Source of the DNA: an uncultured Myxococcales bacterium
GTDB taxonomy: Bacteria; Myxococcota_A; UBA9042
Length of the DNA stretch: 64,000 bases
NCBI GenBank assembly: GCA_903924465.1
Contig: CAIYBN010000008.1
Location: 1-64,000, forward strand
Reading direction: 5' to 3'
Both the position numbers and the translations under genes were made by a program. This document shows, in pieces, positions 16,879-26,826 of this stretch. Each line of letters begins with the position of its first letter. The stretch's first letter is position 1. Under the pieces are notes generated by a model, which had not been told where the DNA came from, made no database searches, and worked only from the letters and a program-made list of their open reading frames with translations.

Positions 16879-17922
16879 TCACGGCACGTCAAAACCGCTA
16901 AGATAGAGCTCCACGCCGCTGGCCTTGCCCAATTCACCAGCCAGCTTCTCGACTTGCTCATCGCGCAGCGCAGGCACCAGGTTCTTCTTCAGGTCCGCCA
17001 GCACGTCCGGATCGTCCACCCCTTTGTGCGACGGTGCGACGGCGCTTTCCAAGCGGATCACATGCCAGCCAAACGGCGAGCGCACCGGCTCCTTGACGAT
17101 TTCACCCGGTTTGAGCTGCATCGTCGCGGCGGTAAACGGTTCCACCATCAGCACATAGCCTTTCTGCTCGGCGTATGGCTTGTCGGGCTCGTAGAAGAAC
17201 GTCAGATCGACCACCGCGGCTTTGGCAAAGCGCGGATCGGCGCCGACGCGGCCGTGCATCTCCCGGACCGTCCGTGGCGGATTCTCGGCGAGGTAGGCCG
17301 TCAGCGCGCGCGCGGTGGGCTCCATCTCCTGGATGCACTTGATCGCGTCCGGCGCATCCGCGCACTGCCGCACATCGCCCGTGCAACAAATGATCTGCGC
17401 GTCCGTCACGGCGTAAACGCCTGGATGATCGTAGGTGTGGCGCACGGCCTTTTTCGACCACGCGGCCTTGATGTCGTCCGGCGTGATCTGCCCGGGGCCA
17501 AACTTCTTCTCCATCAACTCCTGAAGCAGCCGTCCAACCATCAAGCGGTGCAGCGGCTCCTGCAGCCAATTGCCCCAGAGCGTTTTGGCAGCCGCGTGCG
17601 CCAGGAGTTCTTCGTCTACAAGCGCTTGAACAATCGCGCGCGGCGGCGTGTCCGGTGGATAGTCCTGCTGAACTGCGGCGAACTGGGCGCGCGTCACCGC
17701 CACGCCGTCGACACACGCGAGCACGTCTGCCTCGCGCACACCCGGCTTGCACGCGCGCGCAGCCCACGGGTGACCTGGCACAGGACCGGTTGGCAACGCC
17801 ACCTGGCCGAGATAGGAAGTCACGGGCGACATGGATTTGTCATGCAAAACCGTGGGCTTGCCTGTACAGGCCACGAGCCCGAGGACAGCAATCAGCCCTA
17901 AACCGTGACGCTGCAACTGCAA
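16879..17922 (-). CDS. PpiC-type peptidyl-prolyl isomerase lipoprotein
   Basis: The 347-residue product starts with a lipoprotein signal (GLIAVLGLVAC). An N-terminal SurA/PpiC-like helical part (DGVAVTRAQFAAVQ ... VDEELLAHAA) precedes a parvulin domain, whose end is clear in LKPGEIVKEPVRSPFGWHVIRLE. It should assist folding of exported or outer-membrane proteins in the periplasm. An insertion in the middle carries a CC pair and further cysteines (IICCTGD, QCADAP), unusual for the family. The apparent start is TTG 17922 preceded by CTGGAG. Confidence 0.82.
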   Translation of the reverse strand: MQLQRHGLGLIAVLGLVACTGKPTVLHDKSMSPVTSYLGQVALPTGPVPGHPWAARACKPGVREADVLACVDGVAVTRAQFAAVQQDYPPDTPPRAIVQALVDEELLAHAAAKTLWGNWLQEPLHRLMVGRLLQELMEKKFGPGQITPDDIKAAWSKKAVRHTYDHPGVYAVTDAQIICCTGDVRQCADAPDAIKCIQEMEPTARALTAYLAENPPRTVREMHGRVGADPRFAKAAVVDLTFFYEPDKPYAEQKGYVLMVEPFTAATMQLKPGEIVKEPVRSPFGWHVIRLESAVAPSHKGVDDPDVLADLKKNLVPALRDEQVEKLAGELGKASGVELYLSGFDVP

Positions 17923-18071
17923 GGAGAACTCCAGCGCGCCAGCCGAGGCGGGCGGTCCTGCGATAGTGCCAGTTTTTTGCCTGAGACGGCAATCATCCGC
18001 GCGTCCAGATTGGTCTGCATGGACTCGAAGCGGAGGATCTGCGGGCTCATCGCCCCATCAGGCGAGCCTGT

Positions 18072-18254
18072 TCAGTTCTGTCGGCCGATCGCCGTGAGCT
18101 CCACGCCCGTGCGGGCCAGCACCCAGGTCAAGCCCAGCAGGAGTACGCCGCCGAGATAGTCGCGCAACGCGATGGCGTCGAGGGCGCGGGCCAAGGGCCA
18201 CAACGCTGTCAATGCCAGCACAATACCCAGCCCCACCATCCAGTGCTTGCCCAT
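18072..18254 (-). CDS. Small two-helix membrane protein
   Basis: This 60-residue product has two hydrophobic segments (MVGLGIVLALTALWPLA and LGGVLLLGLTWVLARTGV) joined by a short charged loop (LDAIALRDY). ATG 18254 has a GAGGAG ribosome site, which lies in the 17-bp gap after the upstream membrane-protein gene, so the two are very likely co-transcribed. No family is recognised. An upstream in-frame ATG at 18275 overlaps the preceding stop but lacks a ribosome site. Confidence 0.6.
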   Translation of the reverse strand: MGKHWMVGLGIVLALTALWPLARALDAIALRDYLGGVLLLGLTWVLARTGVELTAIGRQN

Positions 18255-18271
18255 GGTCAGGTCTCCTCGCG

Positions 18272-19012
18272 TCATCCGGGCTTGTGCCACAGCCACCACA
18301 ACCCGCCAAACAGCACCAGCCAGGACAGTCGACGCCCGAGCCACAGCGGCCAACGATCGCCCACCGGGCCGTTTGCGTCCAGTCCAGGCAGCGTGCCGTG
18401 AATGGGCACCAACCGCACCGCCATCCAACAAAGTGCCGCACCGGCGACGCGCACCGACCGCTGGAACTCCGGCGGCTCCGCGACCGCTCCGCCCACCTGC
18501 CACGCGAGCGCCAGGAACAGCGGCGCCAGAAACAGCACCAGGCGTTCCTGCGGCGTCAGCTTGCCGCCTTGCCAGACCCGCGCCAGCCGCCGGAGATCGG
18601 CTTCATTTTGCCCTTGCGCATCGTGATTCCAGACCGCGCGCAGCAACCCCAGCAGCGGAATCGCCAACCACAACCCCTGCACAGGACCCGACGTCCGCGC
18701 GCCGTGCAACGCCGGGCACGCCACCAGGATCGGCACCAAACCACCCAATGCCGCGCCCAGCAGCAGCGTCGCTTCACCCGACGGCACGGCCGCCAGCACA
18801 CCCAACGGCGCAAGGAGCGCCAGCACCAGGCAAACCGTGCGGTCCAGCCCTTCGTCCGGGAACAGGAACGCAAACGGCACCGCGACCACGGTCAGCCACA
18901 GCCCGAGGCTCCAAGCCAGCACCGTTCGCAGCGAAACCAGCTGCTGCCACCAAATGCGCAGAAACCAGGCTTGCAGAGGCTTGAGGGTCTTGGCGTAGAA
19001 GCGCACCATCAT
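18272..19012 (-). CDS. Multi-pass membrane protein of unknown function
   Basis: The product (about 246 residues from ATG 19012) has around six hydrophobic segments, including VLAWSLGLWLTVVAVPFAFLF, LVLALLAPLGVLAAV and LVLFLAPLFLALAWQV, with a charged cytoplasmic loop between (NHDAQGQNEADLRRLARVW). No catalytic motif is visible and no family is recognised. It probably forms an operon with the small membrane protein downstream. A much longer upstream reading runs antisense through the next gene and is not real. Confidence 0.65.
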   Translation of the reverse strand: MMVRFYAKTLKPLQAWFLRIWWQQLVSLRTVLAWSLGLWLTVVAVPFAFLFPDEGLDRTVCLVLALLAPLGVLAAVPSGEATLLLGAALGGLVPILVACPALHGARTSGPVQGLWLAIPLLGLLRAVWNHDAQGQNEADLRRLARVWQGGKLTPQERLVLFLAPLFLALAWQVGGAVAEPPEFQRSVRVAGAALCWMAVRLVPIHGTLPGLDANGPVGDRWPLWLGRRLSWLVLFGGLWWLWHKPG

Positions 19013-19060
19013 GGCCGGATGATAGCGAAGCAACCGCGCCACGCCAGAGCCTCCCTGCAA

Positions 19061-19657
19061 ATGTCCCGCTACCTGGCGGTGCTGCTGCTTGGGCTTTTGG
19101 CAGCGACGCCGTCCTATGCCCGCGACATGACAGGCAAAGGCGGCGTGGGGCTCTTGGTCACCACCGACGGAATGCCCATGGCGGTGTTTCGCTACTGGCG
19201 CACCAGCTTCGCCGTGGAAGGGCTGGTGGGCTATGTGTCCGCCACGCCCGCGCCGGCCCGTGTGACGCATCCGGACACGACGCAAGTGCGTTTGGCGCTT
19301 GGCTTTCTGTACCGGATCGGTGATGCCGCCAAGGCGAGCCTGGCCCTCGGCGTACGGCCTTGGGTGGAATACACGCTGGCGAGCTACTCCGTGTTCTATC
19401 GGCCAAATGGCCAGACGCCAACACAAATCGATGACGGAACTTGGCGTTTTGGCGCGGAAATTCCGCTGCACGGCGAAGTGTTCCTGAACGACCATTTCAG
19501 CCTCGTCGGTCATGTCGGCTTGACGTTCGATCTGGGCCCGCCGAATGGCCGGCCGGACGGCACAGCGACGTCGCTCGACCAGCAGAAGGACGCCACGCTG
19601 TTGATCGGCGTGCGCGGCGGCTTTGCGGGCGGCGCTGGGGCGACCTACTACTTTTGA
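19061..19657 (+). CDS. Predicted outer-membrane beta-barrel protein
   Basis: The 198-residue product has a signal peptide (YLAVLLLGLLAATPSYA) and a body of amphipathic strands ending in aromatic residues (GGAGATYYF), typical of outer-membrane barrels. No family is recognised. Its stop is 9 bp before trmL, so the two may share a transcript although their functions are unrelated. The ribosome site before ATG 19061 is weak. Confidence 0.7.
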   Translation: MSRYLAVLLLGLLAATPSYARDMTGKGGVGLLVTTDGMPMAVFRYWRTSFAVEGLVGYVSATPAPARVTHPDTTQVRLALGFLYRIGDAAKASLALGVRPWVEYTLASYSVFYRPNGQTPTQIDDGTWRFGAEIPLHGEVFLNDHFSLVGHVGLTFDLGPPNGRPDGTATSLDQQKDATLLIGVRGGFAGGAGATYYF

Positions 19658-19666
19658 AGTATTATC

Positions 19667-20137
19667 ATGCACATCGCACTCATTGAGCCGGAAATTCCCG
19701 GCAACACCGGCAGCATCGGCCGCGTCTGCGTCGGCACAAACACGCCCCTGCATTTGGTCGGCAAGCTGGGATTCGCGATCGACGAGGCGGCCGTCCGGCG
19801 CGCAGGCCTCGACTACTGGCACAAAGTGCAACTCCGCCAGCACGCCGATCTGGATGCGCTGGTTGCCGCACTGCCCGATCAGCGCCTGTGGTTCTTCAGC
19901 GCGCATGGCCCGACCCGCTACGATCACGTCGCCTACCGTCCCGATGACGTGCTGGTCTTTGGCCGGGAGAGCTGCGGTCTGCCCAAGGCCTTGCTGGAAC
20001 GCTACGCGGCGCAAGTGGTGTTCGTGCCAACCAACGGCGAAATTCGCAGCCTGAACCTGGCGAATTGCGTGACAGCCGTGCTGTATGAGTCGCTGCGTCA
20101 GCAGGAATTCTCAGCCCTGCAAGCCCCGCAGCGTTGA
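19667..20137 (+). CDS. trmL: tRNA (cytidine/uridine-34 2'-O)-methyltransferase
   Basis: This 156-residue SPOUT enzyme methylates the ribose of the wobble nucleotide in certain leucine tRNAs with S-adenosylmethionine. It has the small single-domain TrmL length and the three knot motifs EPEIPGNTGSIGR, LVFGRESCGLP and RSLNLANCVTAVLYE, which form the trefoil knot and cofactor site. Confidence 0.95.
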   Translation: MHIALIEPEIPGNTGSIGRVCVGTNTPLHLVGKLGFAIDEAAVRRAGLDYWHKVQLRQHADLDALVAALPDQRLWFFSAHGPTRYDHVAYRPDDVLVFGRESCGLPKALLERYAAQVVFVPTNGEIRSLNLANCVTAVLYESLRQQEFSALQAPQR

Positions 20138-20153
20138 ACCCGACGGGCGACGA

Positions 20154-23100
20154 TCACCAGCCAAACAACTGAACGTCGTCGAGAAATAGCCCAGAATGGT
20201 TGTTGTTCTGGCCGTCGACGGAATTGAAGCGGAAACGCATCGTAAAGGTCTTGCCGGCAAAAGCGCTCAAGTCGATGGTCTGCTGAATCCAGGTCTTCTG
20301 CGGCGTCTTGGTCAAGTTGAAAATCGTGGTGCCGGTGTAGGGATTGAGCGGCAGCGGACAGAGGCCTGCGCCCTGAAGGTACTGGCACGCGTAGTTGTCC
20401 GTGCTGACTTCCAGGGTCGGCAGATCGACCGTCGCACCGGCGCCAGCCACGTCCTCGACGTCGGTGTAACTCCAGAACAACAAGGATAAACTGCTGGTTG
20501 CTGCGCCGGCATTGTACGCCGTGACAAGGGAAGCTGTGCCGTTTGCCGCGGCCTGATTGGTCGGGCAATTAGCCGTCGTGCAGTAGTTCGTACCGTTGTT
20601 GAAATTCAGCGTGCAAGAACCGGTGACGGGCGCCGGGTTCGCAGGCGTCGCGTCGATGGCCCATGCCACGCCGTTGCCCTGCGCTGCGCTGAACGCCCAG
20701 GTCTTGTCGCTGCAGTCCATGTTCCAGGAAATCAAGGGCTTGGTGCAGTACGGGCTGTGGAAGCAATCGCTGTCCGCGCAGTCGATGGCGTCGTCCTTGT
20801 CGTTGTCGATGCCGTCGTTGCAGATCTCGATGTTGCACGCCGGGTCAGCCGCGCACGTCGCATCTGCGCAATCCGTATAGCCATTGGCGTCGTTGTCGAT
20901 GCCATCGTTGCAGATTTCAGGCGCTGTCACTTCCGCCACGTTGAGGTTGTCCACATACCAGCCCTTGCCGGTGTTGCCCTGACCAAAAGGCGTGCCAAGA
21001 TTGAACACGATGCGGAACTTGTGGCCACTGACGCCCGGCACCGCAACAGCGACCTTGCGCCATAGCCGCTGGTTGGCGTTGGTCGTGCTCAGCTGGAACT
21101 GTGCCAATTGGGCGTTGGACGCGGCGTCCAGGAACGTCACCGTCGGGATGTCCTGAGCGTTGCCGTCGACGTCCTCCCACGTGTCGAAAACGACCGTCAA
21201 GATGCCAAATGCCGTGGTGCCGTCGATGATCGGCGATGTCGCGTTGCCGGTCGGCGACTGGCAGCCAGGAAAGCCCGCCGTCACGTCACAGTAGTTTGTG
21301 CCGTTGTTGAAGTTGAGCGTGCAGCCGTGGGCAGCTTGCTCCGTCGCTGTGCCGATCACCGCGGTCTGATCGACGTTCCAAATCACCGCCTTGTTGGCTG
21401 GCTTGTCCAGCGTCCAGCCCGCACCAGCGGCCGCACACGTGAAGGCGTCTGAGAACACACTGCACGTCGACGCAGTGACCGCGCATTTGCCGGCCTGACA
21501 GCTGTTCGTCGTGCAAGCCAGCGTGTCGTCGCACGCGCTGCCGTCGGCCACCGCCGTGAACGTGCATTTTCCGGTCGTCGCGTCGCAGGAATCCGTGGTG
21601 CAGACGTTGTTGTCGTTGCAGACCTGCCCGCTGCCCTTGACGCAGACCGTGGCCGCGCACGCGTCGCCAAATGTGCACGGGTCACCGACGTTGCACGGCA
21701 GTGTGTTCGCCGCATGGCCGCAGTTTCCGGTCGCGGTGTCGCAGGAATCCGTGGTGCACGTATTGGCGTCATCGCAGCTCTTGGGCGTCGCGTTCGTGCA
21801 TGCGCCCGCCGCGCAGGTGTCGTTCAGCGTGCACGGGTTGCCGTCGTCGCAGGTCGCGGTGTTGTTGACGTGGCCGCACGCGCCGGTCTTGCTGTCGCAG
21901 CTGTCCGTGGTGCAAGGATTGCCGTCGTCGCACGTCTTTGGCGTACTGCCGACGCATTTGCTCTGGACGCACGCATCACCGGACGTGCACGCGTTGCCGT
22001 CATCGCAAGCGGCGTTGTTGGCCGTCCAAAAACACGTGCCGTCGGCCGCGTTGCACTGATCGTTGGTGCAGGGATTCGCGTCGTCGCAATTGACCGGCGT
22101 GCCCACGCACTTGCCGCCACCGCAGAGGTCGCTGGTGGTGCATTGGCTGCCGTCGTCACAGGCAGAGGTGTTGTTGGTATGGACGCAGCCCAAGACCGTG
22201 TCACACGTGTCGTTGGTGCACGGGTTGCTGTCGTCGCATGCCACCTTCGGATCGATGACGGCGCCGGACTTGCACGCCCCATTCTTGCAGACATCGCCCG
22301 CTGTGCACGCATTGCCGTCGTCGCACGGATTCGTGTTGGCCGTCCAAAAGCAGCCATTGACGGGATCGCAGCCGTCTGTGGTGCACGTCTTGCCGTCACT
22401 GCAATCCGTTGCCGCGCCTTTCTGACAGACGCCAGTCTGGCAAGTGGCCGCTGCCGCGCAAGCTGTCGCGCTGCCGCAGGTTGTGTTGTCCGCGATCGGT
22501 GAAAAGACGCAGCCGACGCTCGGCGCGCAGGTGTCCTGCGTACACGGATTGCCGTCGTCACAACCCACCAGGCCGGTCGTCTGGCAGGCACCGCCACTGC
22601 AGGTGCCCAACTGACAGGCGTTGCCGGGAGCGCAACTCGCCGTATTGTTCGTGGCCACACAACCCACGTTCGGGTCGCATGCGTCGTCCGTGCAGACATT
22701 GCTGTCGTTGCAGACCTTGGCCACACCGGGCGCGCAGGTGCCGCTGCTGCATGAATCGCCAAGCGTGCACGGATTGCCGTCCTCGCAGGTGCCGGTGACC
22801 GGTGTGGTCAGGCAAATCGCGGTCGCGGGATCGCAGCTGTCCTGCGTACACCCGTTGCCGTCGTTGCAGATCTTGGCGGTTCCGGGCTGGCACGCACCGG
22901 ATTTGCACAAGTCGCCCGTGGTGCACGCGTTGCCATCTTCGCAGTCGACGGCAATGTTGGCGTGGAAACAAAAGCCTGTCTTGGCGTCGCACAGGTCAAT
23001 CGTGCAGACATTGCTGTCGTCGCAACTGTTGACCGTGCCAGCACATTTGCTGTTGGCGCAGACGTCGTTCAGCGAGCACAGGTCGCCGTCGTCACACGTC

Positions 23101-24152
23101 GCGGCGTTGGCGAGCGCGACGCAACCGACCGCCGCGGAGCAGGAATCATCGGTGCATGGGTTGGCGTCGTTGCACGTGATCAGCGCGCCGGACGTGCACG
23201 CGCCGCCTGCGCACACGTCGCCCGCCGTGCACGCGTTGTTGTCCTGGCACGCGCCGGTGTTCGGCGTGTTGCTGCACGATCCGTCGCTGCTGTTGCAGAG
23301 GTCATCCGTGCACAAATTGGCGTCGTCGCAGGTTTTGACGGTGCCGGACTTGCAGACGGTCGCCGTGCAGCCATCGCCATCCGTGCACGCGTTGCTGTCG
23401 TCGCAGGGCAACGTGTTGGCCGTGTGCTGGCAGGTCTGGTTGGCGGCGCAGGTGTCATCGGTACAGATGTTGCCGTCGTTGCAGTCGCCATCGACCTGGC
23501 AATCGCACACATTGCCGCCACCGATGCAGACACCGGCTGCGCAGGTATCGCCGCCGGTGCACTTGTTGCCATCGTCACACGCGGTGCCTGTTGCCGCTGC
23601 CGACAACGCGCATTGGCCTTCGACACATTGCCAGACCTGACACGCCGTCACGTCGCCAGCGCAATCCAAGGCCGTTGAGCAGCCCACCAGAACCGCATCC
23701 GCAGCCCCATCTTCGCTGTCCGCGCCCGCGTCAACCGCATCCGCGGCGACCGTCACATCAACGGCCGGCGCAACATCCTCGGCCGCGTCCGTGCCTTCCG
23801 TGGCGTCTTCCCCGGGCGCTGCATCTGCCGCGGCGTCGGGCACGGTCACGTCAACTGTCGCCGTCGCATCGATTGCCGTGTCCGAGGAGGGGGCGTCCGC
23901 GTCCTGCGTGGCGTCGACCAGCGCGTCGATGCCGGCGTCTGCGTCGCTTGGTTCTGTTACATCCTGCTTTTGCTGAACATCCTGATCCGTGGCGGCATCG
24001 CCAGCCAAGATCGTGTCCTGATCCGTACCGCCGACATCCTGGCCTTCCAGCCCGAGAACCGCAGCGTCATCGCCACACGATGCCAGCCCGAGCGCCACGG
24101 CCAAAACCGCGCCCAACAAAACCTGACGAAACAAACAACATCCTGAATTCAT
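20154..24152 (-). CDS. Giant cysteine-repeat lipoprotein (alternating CTDC modules)
   Basis: The 1332-residue product has a lipoprotein signal (LGLASC, Cys26), an Ala/Asp-rich acidic linker to about residue 155, then from about residue 192 an array of 27 cysteine modules of the Dicty_CTDC type ([12 protein letters not shown]). Two forms alternate strictly: one with C..GN.CT.GD.C..G.C and one with C..N.CT.D.CD...G.C. Two MopE-like repeats follow ([10 protein letters not shown]), flanked by two jelly-roll-like domains that share [12 protein letters not shown]; the second ends the protein. Aspartates in the modules suggest calcium binding. It is probably a rod-like surface protein. A CPBP protease and a PilZ protein lie immediately upstream. 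Confidence 0.85.
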   Translation of the reverse strand: MNSGCCLFRQVLLGAVLAVALGLASCGDDAAVLGLEGQDVGGTDQDTILAGDAATDQDVQQKQDVTEPSDADAGIDALVDATQDADAPSSDTAIDATATVDVTVPDAAADAAPGEDATEGTDAAEDVAPAVDVTVAADAVDAGADSEDGAADAVLVGCSTALDCAGDVTACQVWQCVEGQCALSAAATGTACDDGNKCTGGDTCAAGVCIGGGNVCDCQVDGDCNDGNICTDDTCAANQTCQHTANTLPCDDSNACTDGDGCTATVCKSGTVKTCDDANLCTDDLCNSSDGSCSNTPNTGACQDNNACTAGDVCAGGACTSGALITCNDANPCTDDSCSAAVGCVALANAATCDDGDLCSLNDVCANSKCAGTVNSCDDSNVCTIDLCDAKTGFCFHANIAVDCEDGNACTTGDLCKSGACQPGTAKICNDGNGCTQDSCDPATAICLTTPVTGTCEDGNPCTLGDSCSSGTCAPGVAKVCNDSNVCTDDACDPNVGCVATNNTASCAPGNACQLGTCSGGACQTTGLVGCDDGNPCTQDTCAPSVGCVFSPIADNTTCGSATACAAAATCQTGVCQKGAATDCSDGKTCTTDGCDPVNGCFWTANTNPCDDGNACTAGDVCKNGACKSGAVIDPKVACDDSNPCTNDTCDTVLGCVHTNNTSACDDGSQCTTSDLCGGGKCVGTPVNCDDANPCTNDQCNAADGTCFWTANNAACDDGNACTSGDACVQSKCVGSTPKTCDDGNPCTTDSCDSKTGACGHVNNTATCDDGNPCTLNDTCAAGACTNATPKSCDDANTCTTDSCDTATGNCGHAANTLPCNVGDPCTFGDACAATVCVKGSGQVCNDNNVCTTDSCDATTGKCTFTAVADGSACDDTLACTTNSCQAGKCAVTASTCSVFSDAFTCAAAGAGWTLDKPANKAVIWNVDQTAVIGTATEQAAHGCTLNFNNGTNYCDVTAGFPGCQSPTGNATSPIIDGTTAFGILTVVFDTWEDVDGNAQDIPTVTFLDAASNAQLAQFQLSTTNANQRLWRKVAVAVPGVSGHKFRIVFNLGTPFGQGNTGKGWYVDNLNVAEVTAPEICNDGIDNDANGYTDCADATCAADPACNIEICNDGIDNDKDDAIDCADSDCFHSPYCTKPLISWNMDCSDKTWAFSAAQGNGVAWAIDATPANPAPVTGSCTLNFNNGTNYCTTANCPTNQAAANGTASLVTAYNAGAATSSLSLLFWSYTDVEDVAGAGATVDLPTLEVSTDNYACQYLQGAGLCPLPLNPYTGTTIFNLTKTPQKTWIQQTIDLSAFAGKTFTMRFRFNSVDGQNNNHSGLFLDDVQLFGW

Positions 24153-24255
24153 AGCAGTTCCTTGCTAGATAATGCAAAATCCGGTGCAACCGGATCCGCG
24201 CAACTCGGAATCGATCCTGAAGTCTGACGCGAACCAGAAGCGGGTGCAAGAAGTG

Positions 24256-25263
24256 TTAGCGCGGCGCATACAAAAGCAGCAGCGCGGTCTGGCAAACGTT
24301 GGCCAGCGCGTGGTGGGCGGTGGGGGCAAAGACGCCGCGATTGCGCTCGGCCAGCCAGGCAAAGAGAAGCCCGGGGAAGAAGACCAGCAGCCGCTGCGGC
24401 GAAGGCACGAGCACGAGGTGAATGAGCGCGAACAGAACGGCGGACGCCACGTGGGCGCCGCCAAAAGACACGCCGAGAACGCGGCGGCGGGTCGGAAAAC
24501 AGGCGCGCAGGCGGCCGAGCACATAGCCGCGAAAGAAGATTTCCTCGGGCAGCGCGACCACCAGAAGTTGGCTGAAGAGCCAAGGCAACAGCCAGGCCAA
24601 GCTGGGCGCCGCGTGCACCGGATTGTCGAGCGTCTCACCGGTCGCGCCGGCAATGACGACGCCTTCCGCCAAAGGGCGACCCTGCGCATCGTTCAGAAGC
24701 ACGTCGCTGGCCGCGCCTGAGGCAAGCAGCGTCCGGCCGCCGGGGGGCAGCGTGCGCTGGGCACAGATCGGCTGCTCCACACAAGCGGGCCGCACCTGAA
24801 TGGTCCGGTCCGTGTGATTTTCCACCGCCAGGCCACGGCGATCATCCAGAAGCACGACGCGATCGGCCAGCACGGCACCGCGCCCCTGAAAGCCGATGCC
24901 CGCGCTGTGCAACGCCGAGACGTCCAGCCGACGATGCCGCAGGATCTGAACCTCGAAGACGTCGAGGGCAAACGCAAACAGCGGCAGCACGATCAGGCTG
25001 ACCAGCACGCCTTGGCCAAGACCACGCCACAGCGGCGCGCGATCAATGCCCAGCGGGTCATCCGACACCGGCAAGCCGCGCCGCGTGCCCCAGCGCAGCG
25101 CCAGCAGCGGAACCCCGACAAACGTCAGCGCGGACAGAGCGCCTGCAAACGAAGACCATGAACTGGTCAGGGCCGCCACGCGGTCGATGCACCACAAGCA
25201 CAGGCCCGCCGCCGCCATGGCCGCAGCGATTTCCCACAACGCCGTGCGTTGCTGCGCGTTCAC
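24256..25263 (-). CDS. CPBP-family intramembrane glutamic protease
   Basis: The product is about 335 residues from GTG 25263. The C-terminal half is a CPBP (CAAX protease / bacteriocin processing) domain: the EE of ALPEEIFFRGYVLGRL, the FALIHLVLV histidine and the late TAHHALANV motif are the membrane-embedded catalytic residues. An unusual exported-looking region (about 120-220, with CVEQPIC) separates the first helices from the catalytic part. Relatives called myxosortases process C-terminal sorting signals in myxobacteria; whether this one does is unknown, and the adjacent giant lipoprotein has no such signal. Its GTG overlaps the stop of the PilZ gene (GTGA). Confidence 0.85.
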   Translation of the reverse strand: MNAQQRTALWEIAAAMAAAGLCLWCIDRVAALTSSWSSFAGALSALTFVGVPLLALRWGTRRGLPVSDDPLGIDRAPLWRGLGQGVLVSLIVLPLFAFALDVFEVQILRHRRLDVSALHSAGIGFQGRGAVLADRVVLLDDRRGLAVENHTDRTIQVRPACVEQPICAQRTLPPGGRTLLASGAASDVLLNDAQGRPLAEGVVIAGATGETLDNPVHAAPSLAWLLPWLFSQLLVVALPEEIFFRGYVLGRLRACFPTRRRVLGVSFGGAHVASAVLFALIHLVLVPSPQRLLVFFPGLLFAWLAERNRGVFAPTAHHALANVCQTALLLLYAPR

Positions 25264-26726
25264 GGGCCGCGCAACGCTTGCAGAAAATCGCGGAAAGCGC
25301 CCTTGTGACGACCTTCTTCCACGCGCTCGATGTGCATGACAAACCGCTTGCCCGCGGGCGTGTCGGTCGCCACCTGCAACAGTTTGCCGTTCAACTGGAC
25401 GGTACGCCACGTCTGGCCGACCCGAACCGGCACATGGATGACCAGATGCTCGTCCAGATCCGGCGCCTCGCTCTGCGTCACCACGCAGGCCAGCTGCTCG
25501 GCGATCCCGATCAATTGGCCGGGGAGAAACTGATTCTGGCGCAGGAACGTCACCGGCACATCGGCCGCCATCAGCATCCGGGCGCTCTCCGGCTTGCGCG
25601 GCGGGGCAGCTGGTCGGTCAGACGGATCCGTGGAATCGGGCGCCGCGTCAAACGGCTGACTGGTCGGTTGCACGGTCGGCGAGACCATCGGATGCTTTTC
25701 CACAGCCACGCTTTCCCGGACCTCGCGTGCGCCAATCGACTCGTGGGCAACCGCCCCGGATGCGTGCCGTGCCGTCGGTGCGTGAACCGGCTTGTGCGGG
25801 GCACTTTCAACAGCAACTTGGGGATCACTGACCGCGCGCCTCTCGCCTGGCGCAAGCGCGTAGACCGGCCAGGATTGCGAAGCATCCTCTGCGGATTGCG
25901 AGGAATTCTCCTGATTGCGCCCAACCGTCAGCGACGCGCCTTCATGCAGACCCTCGAACAATTGACTCCGATCGTTGTGCCGGCCTGGTTGATGACCCAA
26001 CTCCGGCGATCCACGATCCGCAACCGCTGGACGCACACCCGCGCCAGTCATCGCATGGCTGACGGCTGACGCATGCCGCGGGCGAATGCCGTCGCCAGGT
26101 TGAACCGTCGACACCGGGGCCTGCGGCTCCAGTTCCACCGGATGCTGCGCAGACTGACGCGCGGTATCTGGCCCTTGAAACTCGCGCGACGCCCCACCGG
26201 TCGCTCGGTGGACCGGCGACGACCACACACCGAGCGCCCGATTCACGCTGCTCGGTCGCGTGCCCGGCGACGACGGCGTATTGCGGGGCGTCAAACGGTT
26301 CGGAATGTCCGCGGATTGCGCGTCAGCGACGCCGGGAAACACGTATTGCGCGAAGCGACCCTGGGTCAAGTCGGCATCGCCCAAAACCGTGATGTGCAGG
26401 ACCAGCCGCAGCACGCGAAACAGCGGCTCCGGGCCGTTCTCGCAAACGGCGGACTGCCAGGCCACGCCAAAGCCGATCGGGCCAGAGCTGCCCATCAGCG
26501 ACGTGCGTGTGACGATGGCATGCAGATTGACGATCGGGCTGTCCACCGCGCCGGCACGCAGTTCGATCACCACTTCGGCACCCACCGGCGGCGGGTTGCG
26601 CGTCGTCAGAAAAGCGCCGGTCGGGCTCGTATCCGTGCAGACCGCGTCAAAACGTTCGCGACCGACCGTCACCAAAGTGCGAACCAACGCCGGATGCCGC
26701 GAGTTTTGGCGCCTGTCCTTGAACAT
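25260..26726 (-). CDS. PilZ-domain protein, probably with two PilZ-like domains
   Basis: The 488-residue product begins with a canonical PilZ domain: the c-di-GMP-binding arginines in DRRQNSRHP and the DTSPTGAFL motif are both present, and the domain continues through GPIGFGVAW. Residues about 130-360 are Pro/Ser/His-rich and look disordered. A second beta-barrel-like domain at the end (MLMAADVPVTFLRQNQ ... GKRFVMHIERVEEGRHKGAF) resembles PilZ but lacks the arginine motif. It should sense c-di-GMP in the cytoplasm. It overlaps the protease gene by 4 bp, which suggests coupled production. Confidence 0.82.
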   Translation of the reverse strand: MFKDRRQNSRHPALVRTLVTVGRERFDAVCTDTSPTGAFLTTRNPPPVGAEVVIELRAGAVDSPIVNLHAIVTRTSLMGSSGPIGFGVAWQSAVCENGPEPLFRVLRLVLHITVLGDADLTQGRFAQYVFPGVADAQSADIPNRLTPRNTPSSPGTRPSSVNRALGVWSSPVHRATGGASREFQGPDTARQSAQHPVELEPQAPVSTVQPGDGIRPRHASAVSHAMTGAGVRPAVADRGSPELGHQPGRHNDRSQLFEGLHEGASLTVGRNQENSSQSAEDASQSWPVYALAPGERRAVSDPQVAVESAPHKPVHAPTARHASGAVAHESIGAREVRESVAVEKHPMVSPTVQPTSQPFDAAPDSTDPSDRPAAPPRKPESARMLMAADVPVTFLRQNQFLPGQLIGIAEQLACVVTQSEAPDLDEHLVIHVPVRVGQTWRTVQLNGKLLQVATDTPAGKRFVMHIERVEEGRHKGAFRDFLQALRGP

Positions 26727-26826
26727 CAAACCGCTGCGCGCCGCGTGTGCGACGGTGCTTGCAGGATAACAGAGCGGCGTAGCGATGCCAGCCGTCGCGC
26801 GGTCGATGCCAGGTGCTGTTCTGGGT

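Noticed and set aside
17935-18060. A gene in the gap before the PpiC lipoprotein
   Set aside because: Only short frames without ribosome sites or recognisable sequence are seen.
22621-23640. Antisense 339-codon frame and short-period repeats that could suggest a CRISPR array
   Set aside because: The period comes from the protein's cysteine modules on the minus strand; repeats are diverged and there are no identical repeats or unique spacers.
24153-24250. A small gene between the giant lipoprotein and the CPBP protease
   Set aside because: The 60-codon minus-strand frame overlaps the lipoprotein start and has no ribosome site or homology cue.
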